Below are positions 9,007 through 17,198 of a stretch of 64,000 nt of DNA, piece after piece. Position 1 is the stretch's first letter, and each line of letters starts with the position of its first letter. Source of the DNA: an uncultured Phascolarctobacterium sp. (lineage in GTDB: Bacteria; Bacillota; Negativicutes; Acidaminococcales; Acidaminococcaceae); contig UQLS01000007.1 of the NCBI GenBank assembly GCA_900541915.1, forward strand, positions 28,141 to 92,140, read 5' to 3'. Under the pieces are notes generated by a model that saw only the letters and a program-made list of their open reading frames with translations, did not search any database and was not told the origin of the DNA. The translations under genes were made by a program, and so were the position numbers.

Positions 9007-10227
9007 TTATATTTTAGTTAAACCATTTTGAGTTTTTAATTTTAAAATAACGGCAATCAGCAGACTGATTACAAAACAACCGGAAAAGAAATAGAGAGTA
9101 ATGGAATAGCTGTTAGTAGTTTCTTTAATCCAGGAGAGCAACAATGGACCTGCAATACCAGCTAAGCCCCAGGCAGTAAGTATACGGCCGTGAATAGCGC
9201 TGAGCTGTTTGGTGCCGAATAAATCGCTGAGATATGCAGGCATGCAGGAGAAGCCGCCGCCGTAGCAGGTAATGATTAGGAAGATAAGCGCCTGGAATAA
9301 GAAGCTGTCAGTAACGCTTGCAAGCATATAGAAAGCGACGATTTCCAGCAGAAAGAACATAATATAAGTATTACGTCTGCCGATATAATCAGAGATAGTG
9401 GACCAGACGATGCGTCCTAAACCATTAAGTAAACCAATGATACCTACCATTGAGGCTGCAGCAAGCGGTGTCATCTGTATTACTTCCTGCGCCATAGGAG
9501 AGGCAACAGCCAAAAGGCCGATGCCGCAGGTGATGTTGGTAAAAAATATCCACCATAAAGCGTAGAAGTGCCAGGTTTTCATGGCCTCATTAACAGTATA
9601 TTGTGCCTGATTATTTTCAGGCAGGGAAGCGAGTTTAGCTTTTACCTCAGTTACGGCAGGAACTTTAGGCGGTTCCAGATAGAGAGAGGAAGCTGTCATA
9701 ATTACCATGTATACACAGCCAAGAATAATGAAATTATTGATAAGACCATATTTGGCAATCAGCAGCTGCATAACGGGACCGGCAATAAGGCTGGCGAACC
9801 CAAAGCCCATAATGGCAAGGCCGGTTGCAAGACCGCGATTATTGGGAAACCATTTTACTAAAGTGGAAACAGGAGTGATATAGCCTGTGCCAAGGCCAAT
9901 ACCGCCAATAACACCGTAAAAGAGATACATGAGCAGCAGACTGTGCTGAGAAAGTGCAAAGGCAGTACCAAGCATTCCTATACCGAAAAAGACAGTAGAA
10001 ACAAGACCGCTGCGTCTGGGGCCGTGCTTTTCCACATAGCTGCCTAAAAAACCTGCGGAAAGACCGAGAAATAAAATTGCAATGGAAAAAGTCCAGGTAG
10101 TTTCCTGCAGGGTAAAACCCATTGCCTGCATTATTGGCTTAGTTAGGACGCTCCAAGCATAAACACTGCCTATGCAGATGTGAATTCCGATAGCGGAAAG
10201 AACGATGAGCCATTTGTTTTTTTTCAT
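9007..10227 (-). CDS. OFA-family MFS transporter (oxalate/formate antiporter-like)
   Basis: Major facilitator with about 12 membrane helices and 406 residues. The N-terminal YAWSVLTKP segment is typical of the oxalate/formate antiporter (OFA) family, and GLGTGYITPVSTLVKWFP and GIAGPLL are family-like. I take ATG 10227 over the in-frame TTG at 10233 because AGAGG lies 8 bases upstream of the ATG. The true substrate is unknown; OFA members move oxalate, formate, lactate or related acids. The gene has its own strong promoter and a ZTP-riboswitch leader, suggesting a formate or one-carbon link (inference). Confidence 0.88.
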   Translation of the reverse strand: MKKNKWLIVLSAIGIHICIGSVYAWSVLTKPIMQAMGFTLQETTWTFSIAILFLGLSAGFLGSYVEKHGPRRSGLVSTVFFGIGMLGTAFALSQHSLLLMYLFYGVIGGIGLGTGYITPVSTLVKWFPNNRGLATGLAIMGFGFASLIAGPVMQLLIAKYGLINNFIILGCVYMVIMTASSLYLEPPKVPAVTEVKAKLASLPENNQAQYTVNEAMKTWHFYALWWIFFTNITCGIGLLAVASPMAQEVIQMTPLAAASMVGIIGLLNGLGRIVWSTISDYIGRRNTYIMFFLLEIVAFYMLASVTDSFLFQALIFLIITCYGGGFSCMPAYLSDLFGTKQLSAIHGRILTAWGLAGIAGPLLLSWIKETTNSYSITLYFFSGCFVISLLIAVILKLKTQNGLTKI

Positions 10228-10268
10228 CAGCAAAACCTCTTTCTGTTCATAGTTTTTTTGACCGGAAG

Positions 10269-10370
10269 AAAAACAAAAACCATCCGGGTCAAATCATATT
10301 GCCCAGACGGTCGGCAGTGTTCATAATGCAGTACATGTGGTCGATTCCACTTATCCGTCAGTCCTGCATC
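10269..10370 (-). promoter_or_regulatory. ZTP (pfl-motif) riboswitch with terminator, leader of the MFS gene
   Basis: Read on the minus strand, the leader has an outer stem ATGCAG/CTGCAT, an inner GACTGACGG segment, hairpin GTGG-AATCGA-CCAC, and then the conserved CCGACCGTCTGGGCA block of ZTP (pfl) riboswitches. Downstream, CCCGGATGG can pair with CCGTCTGGG to give a 9-bp hairpin (with wobbles) followed by TTTTTGTTTTT. This terminator would sequester the conserved aptamer block, so ligand binding should prevent termination: an ON switch. ZTP/ZMP signals low 10-formyl-tetrahydrofolate. The class comes from recognised motifs, not from a covariance search. Confidence 0.85.
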
Positions 10371-10392
10371 AGAATGTTAAGTTGTAATTCAT

Positions 10393-10420
10393 ATTATAAA
10401 GGTTTTTGTCGAGATGTCAA
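10393..10420 (-). promoter_or_regulatory. Promoter of the ZTP-riboswitch MFS gene
   Basis: On the minus strand, TTGACA and TATAAT are separated by 16 bases. Both hexamers match the sigma-A consensus exactly, and the riboswitch begins about 25 bases downstream. Confidence 0.85.
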
Positions 10421-10485
10421 GAAAAAATATAACTATATTTTGAAATGTAAAAATGATAAAACACAATATATAGAAAATGAAGAAT

Positions 10486-10514
10486 TTGACAGAAGAAAGA
10501 GAAACAAGTATACT
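10486..10514 (+). promoter_or_regulatory. Promoter of thiSFGHE
   Basis: TTGACA and TATACT separated by 17 bases. The riboswitch-like leader begins about 40 bases downstream. This promoter is divergent from the MFS promoter, with 65 bases between the two -35 hexamers. Confidence 0.88.
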
Positions 10515-10559
10515 ATTAAATAAGCCGAATGGCAGTAAAAAAATAATACTGATTGAGAG

Positions 10560-10620
10560 TGAACTAAGTTCATGAAGGGGTACACCACCGCGGGTGTAGT
10601 TTCTTCATGGGCTTTTTTTT
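10560..10620 (+). promoter_or_regulatory. HMP-PP (thiS-motif) riboswitch embedded in a terminator
   Basis: A short hairpin TGAAC-TAA-GTTCA (10560-10572) runs directly into a terminator-like stem CATGAAG/CTTCATG (10571-10577 with 10603-10609). Within it is a second stem TACACC/GGTGTA, asymmetric GGG and GTTT bulges, and a TTTTTTTT tract. It lies directly upstream of thiS. A tiny aptamer built almost wholly inside a terminator stem, upstream of thiS, is the published description of the thiS motif, which senses the thiamin precursor HMP-PP. No TPP riboswitch core is present. The assignment rests on architecture and context. Confidence 0.78.
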
Positions 10621-10634
10621 TCAGGAGGGAAAAG

Positions 10635-10829
10635 ATGCAGGTAAACGGAGAAAAGCTGGTTTTAACAAAGCAAATTTCATTGGCTAAGTTTTTGCAGCAG
10701 CGGCAATATCGGGCAGAGCGAGTTGTTGTTGAACTGAATGGCACTATTGTGCCTAAAGCAAGCTACGATGAAATTATACTGCAGGATGCAGATGTTTTGG
10801 AGATAGTAAGCTTTGTAGGAGGAGGCTGA
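10635..10829 (+). CDS. thiS: Thiamin sulfur-carrier protein ThiS
   Basis: Ubiquitin-like carrier that receives sulfur as a C-terminal thiocarboxylate for thiazole formation. It is 64 residues and ends in GGG after VLEIVSFV, giving the required C-terminal Gly-Gly. An AGGAGGG ribosome site precedes the ATG. I use ATG 10635, since the open frame extends upstream into the riboswitch but only this start makes a normal ThiS. It is the first gene of thiSFGHE. Confidence 0.96.
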   Translation: MQVNGEKLVLTKQISLAKFLQQRQYRAERVVVELNGTIVPKASYDEIILQDADVLEIVSFVGGG

Positions 10830-10830
10830 G

Positions 10831-11457
10831 ATGATACTTGATGAAGCAGTTCTCTTACAAAGTTTATGCAGCAGGCATGGAGCTGAATTTGCTGCAAAGA
10901 TGCAGCTGGCGCGGGTAGCGATTGCAGGGCTAGGAGGCTTGGGAAGTAATATTGCAGTTGCTTTAGTGCGGATGGGAATACAGAACTTACATCTTATTGA
11001 TTATGACAAAGTAGATTTAAGTAATCTGAACAGGCAGCAATACGTATTAAAAGATATTGGCAGGTACAAGACAGAAGCTTTGCAGGAGCATCTATTAGAA
11101 ATAAATCCTTTTATTCAGCTGAAAATTGATTGTCTGCGTTTAAATGCCGATAATATGGCAGAAATTTTTGCTGAGGATAATATTATCTGTGAAGCGCTGG
11201 ATGCAGCAGAATGCAAGGCGTTGCTGGTAAATACGATTATGACGAGCTATGCAAATAAAAAAATTGTAGCGGCATCAGGCATGGCGGGATTAGGCAGCGC
11301 TAATGATATTACAACAAGAAAGTTAAATAACAGACTGTATATCTGCGGAGATGGTAAAAGTGATTGCGCAGATATGTCGCTGACAGCGGCAAGAGCAGCA
11401 GTTTGTGCCGGTCATCAGGCGCAGACTGTATGCAGGATTATACTTGGATTGGAGTGA
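10831..11457 (+). CDS. thiF: ThiS adenylyltransferase ThiF (short form)
   Basis: Activates the ThiS C-terminus with ATP in preparation for sulfur transfer. The Rossmann start VAIAGLGGLGSNIAVALVR and the LSNLNRQQY segment are hallmarks of the E1/MoeB/ThiF superfamily. At 208 residues it is the short family-2 ThiF common in Firmicutes and lacks the usual zinc-binding CxxC pairs of MoeB. Its start is one base after the thiS stop. Confidence 0.94.
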   Translation: MILDEAVLLQSLCSRHGAEFAAKMQLARVAIAGLGGLGSNIAVALVRMGIQNLHLIDYDKVDLSNLNRQQYVLKDIGRYKTEALQEHLLEINPFIQLKIDCLRLNADNMAEIFAEDNIICEALDAAECKALLVNTIMTSYANKKIVAASGMAGLGSANDITTRKLNNRLYICGDGKSDCADMSLTAARAAVCAGHQAQTVCRIILGLE

Positions 11458-11462
11458 TTTTT

Positions 11463-12230
11463 ATGCAGGAAGATTTTTTTGAATTAGGCGGCAGAAAGTT
11501 TTCGTCGCGTTTTATTTTAGGTTCCGGTAAATATTCTTTGAGTTTGATTAAAGCTGCAGTAGAAGAGGCAGGTGCTGAAATCATAACTCTGGCTTTGCGT
11601 CGTGCCAACTGCGGTGACATGGATAATATTTTAGATTATATTCCGAAGAACGTGGTTTTGCTGCCGAATACTTCCGGTGCCCGTAATGCAGAAGAAGCTG
11701 TTCGTATTGCCAGAATGGCCAGAGAATTGTGTCAGACTGATTTTATTAAGATTGAGGTTATTAAGGACAGCAGATATCTTTTGCCGGATAACCATGAAAC
11801 TGTCAAAGCTACGGAAATCTTGGCGCATGAAGGTTTTACTGTTATGCCCTATATGTATCCTGATTTGCAGGCGGCCAGAGAAATGCGCGATGCCGGTGCT
11901 GCCTGCATTATGCCTTTAGGTGCACCGATTGGTTCTAATAAGGGACTGGCAACTAAGGATTTTCTTCAGATTCTGATTGATGAAATTGATTTGCCTGTTA
12001 TTGTTGATGCCGGTATAGGCAGGCCGTCACAAGCCTGTGAGGCGATGGAAATGGGCGCTGCAGCAGTTATGGTTAATACGGCTATTGCCAGTGCAAGTGA
12101 GATACCCTTAATGGCTGCTGCTTTTAAAGATGCTGTAATAGCAGGCAGAAAGGCTTATCTGGCCGGTCCCGGAGCTGTAAGCAATATAGCAAGGGCTTCT
12201 TCTCCGCTGACAGGTTTTTTGCATGATTAG
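11463..12230 (+). CDS. thiG: Thiazole synthase ThiG
   Basis: Builds the thiazole phosphate ring from deoxyxylulose 5-phosphate, dehydroglycine (from ThiH) and ThiS thiocarboxylate. The 255-residue protein has LGSGKYSL near the N-terminus, LPNTSG, and the phosphate-binding VDAGIGRPSQA and VNTAIA segments typical of ThiG. The ATG at 11463 has GGAGTGA upstream and aligns with the family start; an earlier in-frame ATG (11364) lies inside thiF. Confidence 0.97.
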   Translation: MQEDFFELGGRKFSSRFILGSGKYSLSLIKAAVEEAGAEIITLALRRANCGDMDNILDYIPKNVVLLPNTSGARNAEEAVRIARMARELCQTDFIKIEVIKDSRYLLPDNHETVKATEILAHEGFTVMPYMYPDLQAAREMRDAGAACIMPLGAPIGSNKGLATKDFLQILIDEIDLPVIVDAGIGRPSQACEAMEMGAAAVMVNTAIASASEIPLMAAAFKDAVIAGRKAYLAGPGAVSNIARASSPLTGFLHD

Positions 12231-12238
12231 GAGGCAGT

Positions 12239-13447
12239 ATGGAAGACAAATTTTTTAATGCAAGCATCTATGATGCACAGGCTCAGAAATATGCTCAAAG
12301 CTGCAAGAGTGACCATATGCAATATCTGCCGGATATGGAGATTATTGATTCTGACTTGTTGGAGCAGGTTACAGCGGCAAGAAATAAATGTCAGTGGGCT
12401 CAGTACACCATTGAAGACGTACAACGAGCATTAAGCAGAGAAAAACGCAGTATAGAAGATTTTAAAGCTCTGCTTTCACCGGCAGCATTAAACTGTCTGG
12501 AAGACATTGTTGCAGCAGCACAGCGTGAAAGAACACGTTATTTTGGCAATTCAGTTAATATTTTTACGCCACTGTATTTGGCTAATTACTGTGAAAATTA
12601 CTGTATCTATTGCGGATTTAACTGTCATAATAAGATTCAGCGCGCCAAGCTGACAGCAGAGCAGATGGAACAGGAAATGCAGAATATAGCCGCTACCGGT
12701 ATGCAGGAAATACTGCTGCTTACAGGTGAAAGTAGACGTATGTCCGATATAGATTATATTGGTACAGCCTGCAAAATGGCAGCGAAGTATTTTAAGGTAG
12801 TAGGATTAGAAATTTATCCTGTGAACAGCGATGAATATCGTTTTCTGCATCAGTGCGGTGCAGATTATGTAACCGTATTTCAGGAAACTTATAACAGTGA
12901 CAAATACGAAAAGCTGCATCTTGCCGGACATAAACGTATTTTTCCCTATCGCTTTTATGCTCAGGAAAGGGCACTGCGTGGAGGTATGCGCGGCGTAGGT
13001 TTTGCGGCGCTGCTGGGATTGGATGATTTTCGCAGTGACGCTCTGGCGACCGGTCTGCACGCATATTTATTACAGCGTAAATATCCTCATGCTGAAATAA
13101 GTATTTCCTGCCCGCGTCTGCGTCCTATTATTAATAATGATAAGATTGAACCGCTTGATGTTCACGAACGCCAGCTGCTGCAAATAGTTTGCGCCTACAG
13201 ACTGTTTTTACCATTTGCTTCCATCGTTGTATCCAGTAGGGAGTGTGCCCGTGTACGTGATAATCTTATGCAGCTGGCAGCGAATAAAATTTCTGCCGGC
13301 GTCAGCACAGGCATCGGCAGTCATGGTAAAGATCATTTAGGCGATGAGCAGTTTGAAATAGATGATGCACGTTCATTAGAAGAAATACATGCTGCGCTTC
13401 AAAAGCGTGGCTTACAGCCGGTTATGGCGGAGTATGTGTATGTTTAA
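12239..13447 (+). CDS. thiH: 2-iminoacetate synthase ThiH (radical SAM)
   Basis: Oxygen-sensitive radical SAM enzyme that cleaves tyrosine to 2-iminoacetate (dehydroglycine) and p-cresol for ThiG. The CENYCIYCGF sequence supplies the CxxxCxxC [4Fe-4S] motif, and the 402-residue length is normal. Use of ThiH rather than the oxygen-dependent ThiO fits an anaerobe. The start is 9 bases after thiG with AGGAGG; the 3' end overlaps thiE by 8 bases. Confidence 0.96.
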   Translation: MEDKFFNASIYDAQAQKYAQSCKSDHMQYLPDMEIIDSDLLEQVTAARNKCQWAQYTIEDVQRALSREKRSIEDFKALLSPAALNCLEDIVAAAQRERTRYFGNSVNIFTPLYLANYCENYCIYCGFNCHNKIQRAKLTAEQMEQEMQNIAATGMQEILLLTGESRRMSDIDYIGTACKMAAKYFKVVGLEIYPVNSDEYRFLHQCGADYVTVFQETYNSDKYEKLHLAGHKRIFPYRFYAQERALRGGMRGVGFAALLGLDDFRSDALATGLHAYLLQRKYPHAEISISCPRLRPIINNDKIEPLDVHERQLLQIVCAYRLFLPFASIVVSSRECARVRDNLMQLAANKISAGVSTGIGSHGKDHLGDEQFEIDDARSLEEIHAALQKRGLQPVMAEYVYV

Positions 13448-14015
13448 GCTGCTGGCGGTTACAAACAGAAAGTTATGTGCTGGCAGCTTGCCTGAACAGC
13501 TGGAAATCATCTGCAGCAGCGAACATAAACCGGATGCTGTTATTTTGCGGGAAAAAGATTTAACTGCTGCTGAATATAACCAGCTGGCGCAGGAAGCAGC
13601 AAAAATATGTGCAGCTTATCATGTGCAATTAATTTTACACAGCTTTTGGCAAACAGCTATGGAATTAGACTGTAAAAATATCCATCTGCCTTTAGCAGTG
13701 CTTCAGACAAATGAATTCCAGCATTACAGGGATAAGTTCCAGCTTATTGGCGCTTCCATACATAGCATGGAAGAAGCACAGCAAGCAGCTGCTTTAGGAG
13801 CAAATTATCTTACTGCAGGGAATATTTACGTTACCTCTTGCAAAGTTGGCTTGGCGGGGCGAGGTCTTGTCTGGTTAAGTGAGATTTGTAAGGAGATAAA
13901 GCTACCTGTTTACGCTATTGGTGGTATTTATTTAAGTGGAGAGCAGTTTGATGATTTGCAGAAAAGCGGAGCTGCTGGGGCCTGCATAATGAGTGAGTTT
14001 ATGCTGTTGAAATAA
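13440..14015 (+). CDS. thiE: Thiamine phosphate synthase family protein (ThiE/TenI)
   Basis: Couples HMP-PP to thiazole phosphate to give thiamin phosphate if it is a true ThiE. The 191-residue TIM barrel has VTNRKLC near the start and TAGNIYVTSCKVGLAGRG, which resembles TenI-like members (thiazole tautomerase) as well as short ThiE forms, so the exact activity is uncertain. I use ATG 13440, which overlaps thiH by 8 bases; an earlier in-frame start lies deep in thiH. It is the last gene of the operon. thiC and thiD are not in this window. Confidence 0.85.
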   Translation: MFKLLAVTNRKLCAGSLPEQLEIICSSEHKPDAVILREKDLTAAEYNQLAQEAAKICAAYHVQLILHSFWQTAMELDCKNIHLPLAVLQTNEFQHYRDKFQLIGASIHSMEEAQQAAALGANYLTAGNIYVTSCKVGLAGRGLVWLSEICKEIKLPVYAIGGIYLSGEQFDDLQKSGAAGACIMSEFMLLK

Positions 14016-14048
14016 AAAAATACCGGATCATTAAGATCCGGTATTTTT
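14016..14048 (+). terminator. Bidirectional terminator between thiE and panF
   Basis: TACCGGATC/GATCCGGTA stem (14021-14043) flanked by an A run on the left and a T run on the right. It can serve both converging genes. Confidence 0.9.
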
Positions 14049-15543
14049 ATTTTTCAAATTTTTCTGGGAAGAAAATTTCCAGCGTTTTACGATCTGCTGT
14101 CTTTCCAAAGTAATTACCGATGAAGAACAACAGCAGGGAGAAAAGGATACCTAAAACAATCTGATGCAGGTCGAAAAATTTAATTTTCAAAGCCATGGTA
14201 CTGCAGTAAACAATAACGCCGCCAATCATAGCTGCCAGCGCACCTGCTTTGTTGGCTTTAGGCCAAAACAGCCCGAAAATCAGTACCCAGAAAAAGGCTG
14301 TTTCCAAGCCGCCAAAGGCGAACATGTTAATCTGCCAGATAACACTGGGCGGAGAAATAGCAATGAAGTATACTGCAAGTCCCAGAATGATAGTTGTTGT
14401 CAGGCTGAAAGTACGTATTTTGCTGTTTAAAGGTGTCAGACCGCGCTTATTGAGTTCGTGCATATAAATATCTTTGATTATGGAAGAAGAAGAAGCCAGA
14501 AGCAGGGAAGATACCGTGGAAATAGTTGCGGCAATAGGGCCGATAATGGTTACGCCAGCCCAGAAGGGGCCCATGCTTTTAACGATGGCAAGAGGAGTAA
14601 TATTATCTACACTGTTGCCGTAGGTTGCCAGAGAATCCGTAAGGATACCTTTGCTGAGTACACCAATCCAGGTAGCTACAAGAGTCATGGCACCAATCAC
14701 GATTGTACCGATAATCATAGCGCGGTGCAGTGCCTGGGTGTTTTTATAACTGATACCGCGTACAACGGATTGCGGCAGTGATAAAGTACAGATACCAACC
14801 AGCAGCCATTGGCTGATGTAAAGAGAAATGGGCATCTTGCCACGCGAAAGCGGTTCCAGCATATCAGGATGATTAGTACTGATATAGGTCATGATATTTT
14901 CAAAGCCACCGCCTACTTCCATCATTGAACCCATCAGCAGGCAAAGACCGACAATCATAGCAATAGCACAGACTGAGTCTGTTACAGCTACGCCTTTAAA
15001 TCCACCGATAGTTGTGTAGAAAACTACAATCAAACCAAAAAGACTGAGACCAGTAACATAGGAAAAACCGGTTACAGCCTCAAACAGTTTTGCGGCACCA
15101 ACAAATTGAGCCACCATGGTAGTACAGAAGAAGGCGACAATAACCAGTGCGGAAAAATTTGCCAGCAGGTCAGATTTATAACGGGCACGGATAACATCGA
15201 TAACAGTGACGGCGTCAATGCGTCTGGAAATAAGGGCAATTTTTTTACCAAATACACCAAGGACCAGAAAGATAACGACTACTTGAACAATAGCCATATA
15301 AAGCCAGCCATAGCCGATGACCCAGGCCATACCGGGACCACCTACGAAGGTACTTACGCTGCTGTAGGTGGCTGCAGTAGTCATAGCAAGAACGAAACCG
15401 CCCAAGGTTCTGCCGCCGATGAAATAATCCTTGGCAAAATCTTTTTTGCGTTCTGCAGTAGAGGATTTTTGAATATAAATACTGATGCCGAGCATGAAAA
15501 TGAGAAAAAGCATTACCGGCAGCAGATTAAAAATACTAGTCAT
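14047..15543 (-). CDS. panF: Sodium/pantothenate symporter-like SSS transporter
   Basis: Sodium:solute symporter family protein, 498 residues with about 13 membrane helices. DYFIGGRTLGGFVLAMT and TTAATYSSVSTFVGGPG are the family's sodium and substrate region; the sequence reads most like PanF. The pairing with yhdT, which starts upstream and overlaps it by 8 bases, is the same arrangement as in enteric bacteria and supports the PanF call. Pantothenate uptake feeds CoA synthesis. Other SSS substrates cannot be excluded. Confidence 0.88.
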   Translation of the reverse strand: MTSIFNLLPVMLFLIFMLGISIYIQKSSTAERKKDFAKDYFIGGRTLGGFVLAMTTAATYSSVSTFVGGPGMAWVIGYGWLYMAIVQVVVIFLVLGVFGKKIALISRRIDAVTVIDVIRARYKSDLLANFSALVIVAFFCTTMVAQFVGAAKLFEAVTGFSYVTGLSLFGLIVVFYTTIGGFKGVAVTDSVCAIAMIVGLCLLMGSMMEVGGGFENIMTYISTNHPDMLEPLSRGKMPISLYISQWLLVGICTLSLPQSVVRGISYKNTQALHRAMIIGTIVIGAMTLVATWIGVLSKGILTDSLATYGNSVDNITPLAIVKSMGPFWAGVTIIGPIAATISTVSSLLLASSSSIIKDIYMHELNKRGLTPLNSKIRTFSLTTTIILGLAVYFIAISPPSVIWQINMFAFGGLETAFFWVLIFGLFWPKANKAGALAAMIGGVIVYCSTMALKIKFFDLHQIVLGILFSLLLFFIGNYFGKTADRKTLEIFFPEKFEK

Positions 15544-15793
15544 TTTTTGTCTCCTCGTCGTCTAAATCAAAATCAACAAAAACCTTTTTAGTTAAGAATA
15601 AGGTTACCAAGATGGCAAAAATCCAGGTGCCGAAACAGCCTCCCCAAACCCAAAGTGGGGTATGCCAGAAAGTAATATCACAGTCAGCAAGACCAAAGCC
15701 GGCAGCCCACCAGAAAATGATAACAGCGATAGTTGCCAGAACAGTTGCTTTGGCTTCGTAGTTAGCCTGACGGAATTTATCACTCCGTTTCAT
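15536..15793 (-). CDS. yhdT: YhdT/DUF997 small membrane protein
   Basis: An 85-residue protein with two hydrophobic helices (about residues 17-35 and 45-68), a WWAAGFGL segment, and an acidic tail (DLDDEETKND). It matches the YhdT-type proteins encoded next to panF in many bacteria. AAAGGAG precedes the ATG, and the stop overlaps the panF start, indicating translational coupling. The role is unknown, presumably assisting or modulating the symporter. Confidence 0.88.
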   Translation of the reverse strand: MKRSDKFRQANYEAKATVLATIAVIIFWWAAGFGLADCDITFWHTPLWVWGGCFGTWIFAILVTLFLTKKVFVDFDLDDEETKND

Positions 15794-15927
15794 AGAGAAA
15801 ACTCCTTTCTATCAATAAAGAATAGATTTTGCGTTGTTGTCATCCTATTCTATCATATTTTTGTTGTCTGCAAAGTTTTTTTTATGTAAAAAGCAGAAAT
15901 ATAAATTGTACTTTACAGTAATTAGTA

Positions 15928-15936
15928 TGATATAAT
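15928..15936 (+). promoter_or_regulatory. Extended -10 promoter candidate for the gene at 15952
   Basis: TG-A-TATAAT, an extended -10 element, lies 15 bases before the ATG at 15952. No good -35 at the usual distance. Confidence 0.6.
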
Positions 15937-15951
15937 AAAAACGGTGATTTT

Positions 15952-16299
15952 ATGTATAATATTTTTACTCAGTGGTTTACATTGAGTGTTATTTTTTTTG
16001 CTGTAATTTATAATACAGAATGGTTGGAGGTTGTTACTCTGGGAGGATTGTTAACAGGCACAACCTTATTATCTGCCTTGGTTACAATCATGATTAGGTT
16101 GTTTCGCAGGCTGCCTGCCTATACTTTCCGTGCCGCAGTAATTGCCGGTACACTTTTAAGTGTGGAGCTTTTGCGGCATCTGCTGCCAGGATATGTTGTT
16201 GCAGATCAGTTAGCGCTTACTGTATTTTTGGTTTTATATGGTATTTTGGCAGTAATTATAAATGATGTTTTAGAGAGAATTGATAAAGAGGTAAAATAA
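15952..16299 (+). CDS. Small four-helix membrane protein, unknown
   Basis: I do not recognise a family. The 115-residue protein is strongly hydrophobic, with about four predicted membrane helices separated by a basic RLFRRL loop near residue 48, and ends in a charged tail (ERIDKEVK). A GGTGA ribosome site and an extended -10 promoter lie just upstream. The HAD phosphatase gene begins 2 bases after the stop, so the two are probably co-transcribed. Confidence 0.7.
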   Translation: MYNIFTQWFTLSVIFFAVIYNTEWLEVVTLGGLLTGTTLLSALVTIMIRLFRRLPAYTFRAAVIAGTLLSVELLRHLLPGYVVADQLALTVFLVLYGILAVIINDVLERIDKEVK

Positions 16300-16300
16300 G

Positions 16301-17116
16301 ATGAAGATAAAATTGATTGCCAGTGATATGGATGATACTTTACTAAATAGAGATTGTAAAATTTCTGAACGCAATGCGGCTGCCATAAAAAAAGCTGTTG
16401 CGGAAGGGATTGTTTTTCTGATAGCTACAGGCAGAATGTATGTTTCTGCGCGTCCTTATGCGCTTGATCTTGGCCTTGATGTGCCGTTGGTAACATATAA
16501 TGGTGCTTTGGTTAAGGAAAGCCGCAGCGGCAAAGTGTTTTATGAGCACAAGATGAAGCTGGAAACTGCACGTGATATTCTGAAATATTGCAAAGAAAAG
16601 GGCTGCTATCTGCAGGTATACATTGGTGATAAAATCCTGATTAAAGAGGAAAATGATTTTTCCCGTATGTATACGAAGATTTCCGGCATACCGACTACTG
16701 AGGTTGGTGAAGCTATTTATACAACGGATGAAGCACCTTATAAAATACTTGTGATGACCGCCGGTGATGAGTTTGAACAGGTTTGGCATGAGTTTGCTGA
16801 AAAATTTGCCGGCAGGCTGGATGTAACAAGTTCCAAGGATAATTTTCTCGAATTGATGGAACCTGGCGTTAACAAATGGGAAGCTGTAAAAGCTGTAGCG
16901 GCAGCTTATGGCATAAAACCGGAAGAGATTATGTGCATTGGCGATTCCAATAATGATATAGGGATGATTAAAAATGCTGGTATCGGTGTAGCGGTTGCTA
17001 ATGCTAAGGATAGTGTTAAAAATAATGCGAAGATAATCACTGCTTCTAATAATGATGATGGTGTAGCATTGGTAATAGAAAGTATCCTGACAAAACAGGT
17101 GCAGGTTGAAGAATAA
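16301..17116 (+). CDS. Cof-type HAD phosphatase
   Basis: HAD-superfamily IIB hydrolase, 271 residues, likely dephosphorylating sugar phosphates or similar small molecules. Motif I is DMDDTLLNRD (nucleophile Asp), motif II includes IATGRMY, and motif IV is GDSNNDIGMIKNAGIGVAVANA. The roughly 85-200 insertion is the type IIB cap. The natural substrate cannot be read from sequence. A terminator follows. Confidence 0.92.
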   Translation: MKIKLIASDMDDTLLNRDCKISERNAAAIKKAVAEGIVFLIATGRMYVSARPYALDLGLDVPLVTYNGALVKESRSGKVFYEHKMKLETARDILKYCKEKGCYLQVYIGDKILIKEENDFSRMYTKISGIPTTEVGEAIYTTDEAPYKILVMTAGDEFEQVWHEFAEKFAGRLDVTSSKDNFLELMEPGVNKWEAVKAVAAAYGIKPEEIMCIGDSNNDIGMIKNAGIGVAVANAKDSVKNNAKIITASNNDDGVALVIESILTKQVQVEE

Positions 17117-17125
17117 TTAATATAA

Positions 17126-17152
17126 GGCAGGTATGTGTTCATACCTGCCTTT
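17126..17152 (+). terminator. Terminator after the HAD gene
   Basis: Stem GGCAGGTATG/CATACCTGCC with a four-base loop, followed by TTTA. Confidence 0.85.
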
Positions 17153-17198
17153 ACGTTATAATAAAATTTTTAGTTTTATTGTTAAAGGATAAATAAAA

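Noticed and set aside
10540..10620. TPP riboswitch upstream of the thi operon
   Set aside because: The conserved TPP core segments (CTGAGA and ACCTGATC-like) are absent; the terminator-embedded structure fits the thiS motif better.
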